From: Comamonas phosphati
GTDB taxonomy: Bacteria > Pseudomonadota > Gammaproteobacteria > Burkholderiales > Burkholderiaceae_C
NCBI RefSeq assembly: GCF_014637085.1
Contig: NZ_BMEU01000022.1
Location: forward strand, 1 to 64,000
Direction of reading: 5' to 3'
Length of the DNA: 64,000 nucleotides
The notes beneath the pieces were generated by a model. The model worked only from the letters and a program-made list of their open reading frames with translations, made no database searches and was not told the DNA's origin. Made by a program: the position numbers and the translations under genes. Shown here one piece after another: positions 63,790 through 64,000 of this stretch; position 1 is the stretch's first letter, and every line of letters starts with the position of its first letter.

Positions 63790-64000
63790 ATGTCATTGCC
63801 CCGCCCCTCGCGGCTGCGCCGCGCCTTGCTCGCCAGCGTGGCCCTGGGCGCCAGTGCCCTGCTGGCCCCTGCCGCCCATGCAGCGGACGCCTGGCCCGCC
63901 AAGCCGATCCAGCTCGTGATCCCCTACCCGCCCGGCGGCAGCGCCGACCTGCTGGGCCGGCCGCTGGCCGTGCAGCTGCAGCAGCAGCTGGGCCAGCCCG
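63790..64000 (+). CDS. Bug family periplasmic binding protein (9), partial
   Basis: Only the first 70 codons are in the window. The signal peptide is MSLPRPSRLRRALLASVALG with cleavage likely after AHAAD. The first Bug motif, IQLVIPYPPGGSADLLGRPL, follows. It starts 27 bp behind ligase (2) and completes the plus-strand Bug, ligase, Bug block. The rest lies beyond the right edge. Confidence 0.9.
   Translation, partial: MSLPRPSRLRRALLASVALGASALLAPAAHAADAWPAKPIQLVIPYPPGGSADLLGRPLAVQLQQQLGQP

Overview
The window is about 67% GC chromosomal DNA from a betaproteobacterium, most likely family Comamonadaceae (Delftia, Comamonas or Acidovorax type). This rests on the gene families and on the style of the intergenic repeats; it was not confirmed by a search. 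There are no rRNA, tRNA, phage, transposase or CRISPR features. About 55 protein-coding genes fill almost all of the sequence.

Region 1 (1-6.3 kb) is a histidine-utilisation run: the end of hutU, then hutD, hutI, a GlcD-like FAD oxidase, hutF and hutG. The presence of hutF and hutG means histidine goes through formylglutamate (five-step route). It is followed by a small secreted Gly/Ala-rich protein, the homocysteine module of a split MetH, and a low-complexity protein with a Cys-rich tail (6.3-9.4 kb).

Region 2 (9.4-16.2 kb) is a nitric-oxide and nitrite module on the minus strand: nirK with an extra cupredoxin domain, an Fe-S repair di-iron protein (YtfE/DnrN), a quinol NO reductase and a hemerythrin. 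The sigma54 activator norR is divergent. The shared intergenic region carries two GGT-N7-ACC NorR boxes and a -24/-12 promoter facing nirK.

Region 3 (16.2-32.9 kb) is mostly housekeeping: a porin, bioB-bioA-bioD-bioF, alr and lplT, an AmiS/UreI-like channel, a ProQ/FinO protein, glcE and glcF with a DUF1275 gene between them, and torF-glnK-amtB. The last operon has a sigma54 promoter and a near-consensus NtrC site.

Region 4 (33-64 kb) is accessory catabolism. It holds nine Bug-type periplasmic binding proteins without any TctA/TctB membrane partner. Around them are a sulfatase and MarR regulator, three LysR regulators, a YbfB-type MFS carrier with a nitronate-monooxygenase-like flavoprotein, and a CoA cluster (CaiB/BaiF transferase, PaaI-like thioesterase, acyl-CoA dehydrogenase, thiolase-like protein with DUF35 partner). 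Further along are an M81 metallopeptidase, a TauE permease, an M20 amidohydrolase and a GDSL lipoprotein. The end is a mirror-image divergent block, Bug-ligase-Bug facing Bug-ligase-Bug. comM sits inside this region.

Two dispersed non-coding repeat families sit directly behind stop codons: one of about 60-120 bp with six copies, and a 59-bp palindrome with one perfect and two decayed copies. I see no clearly new defence or mobile system. The most promising items are the NO regulon architecture, the stop-codon-adjacent repeats and the mirror-image Bug/ligase divergon.
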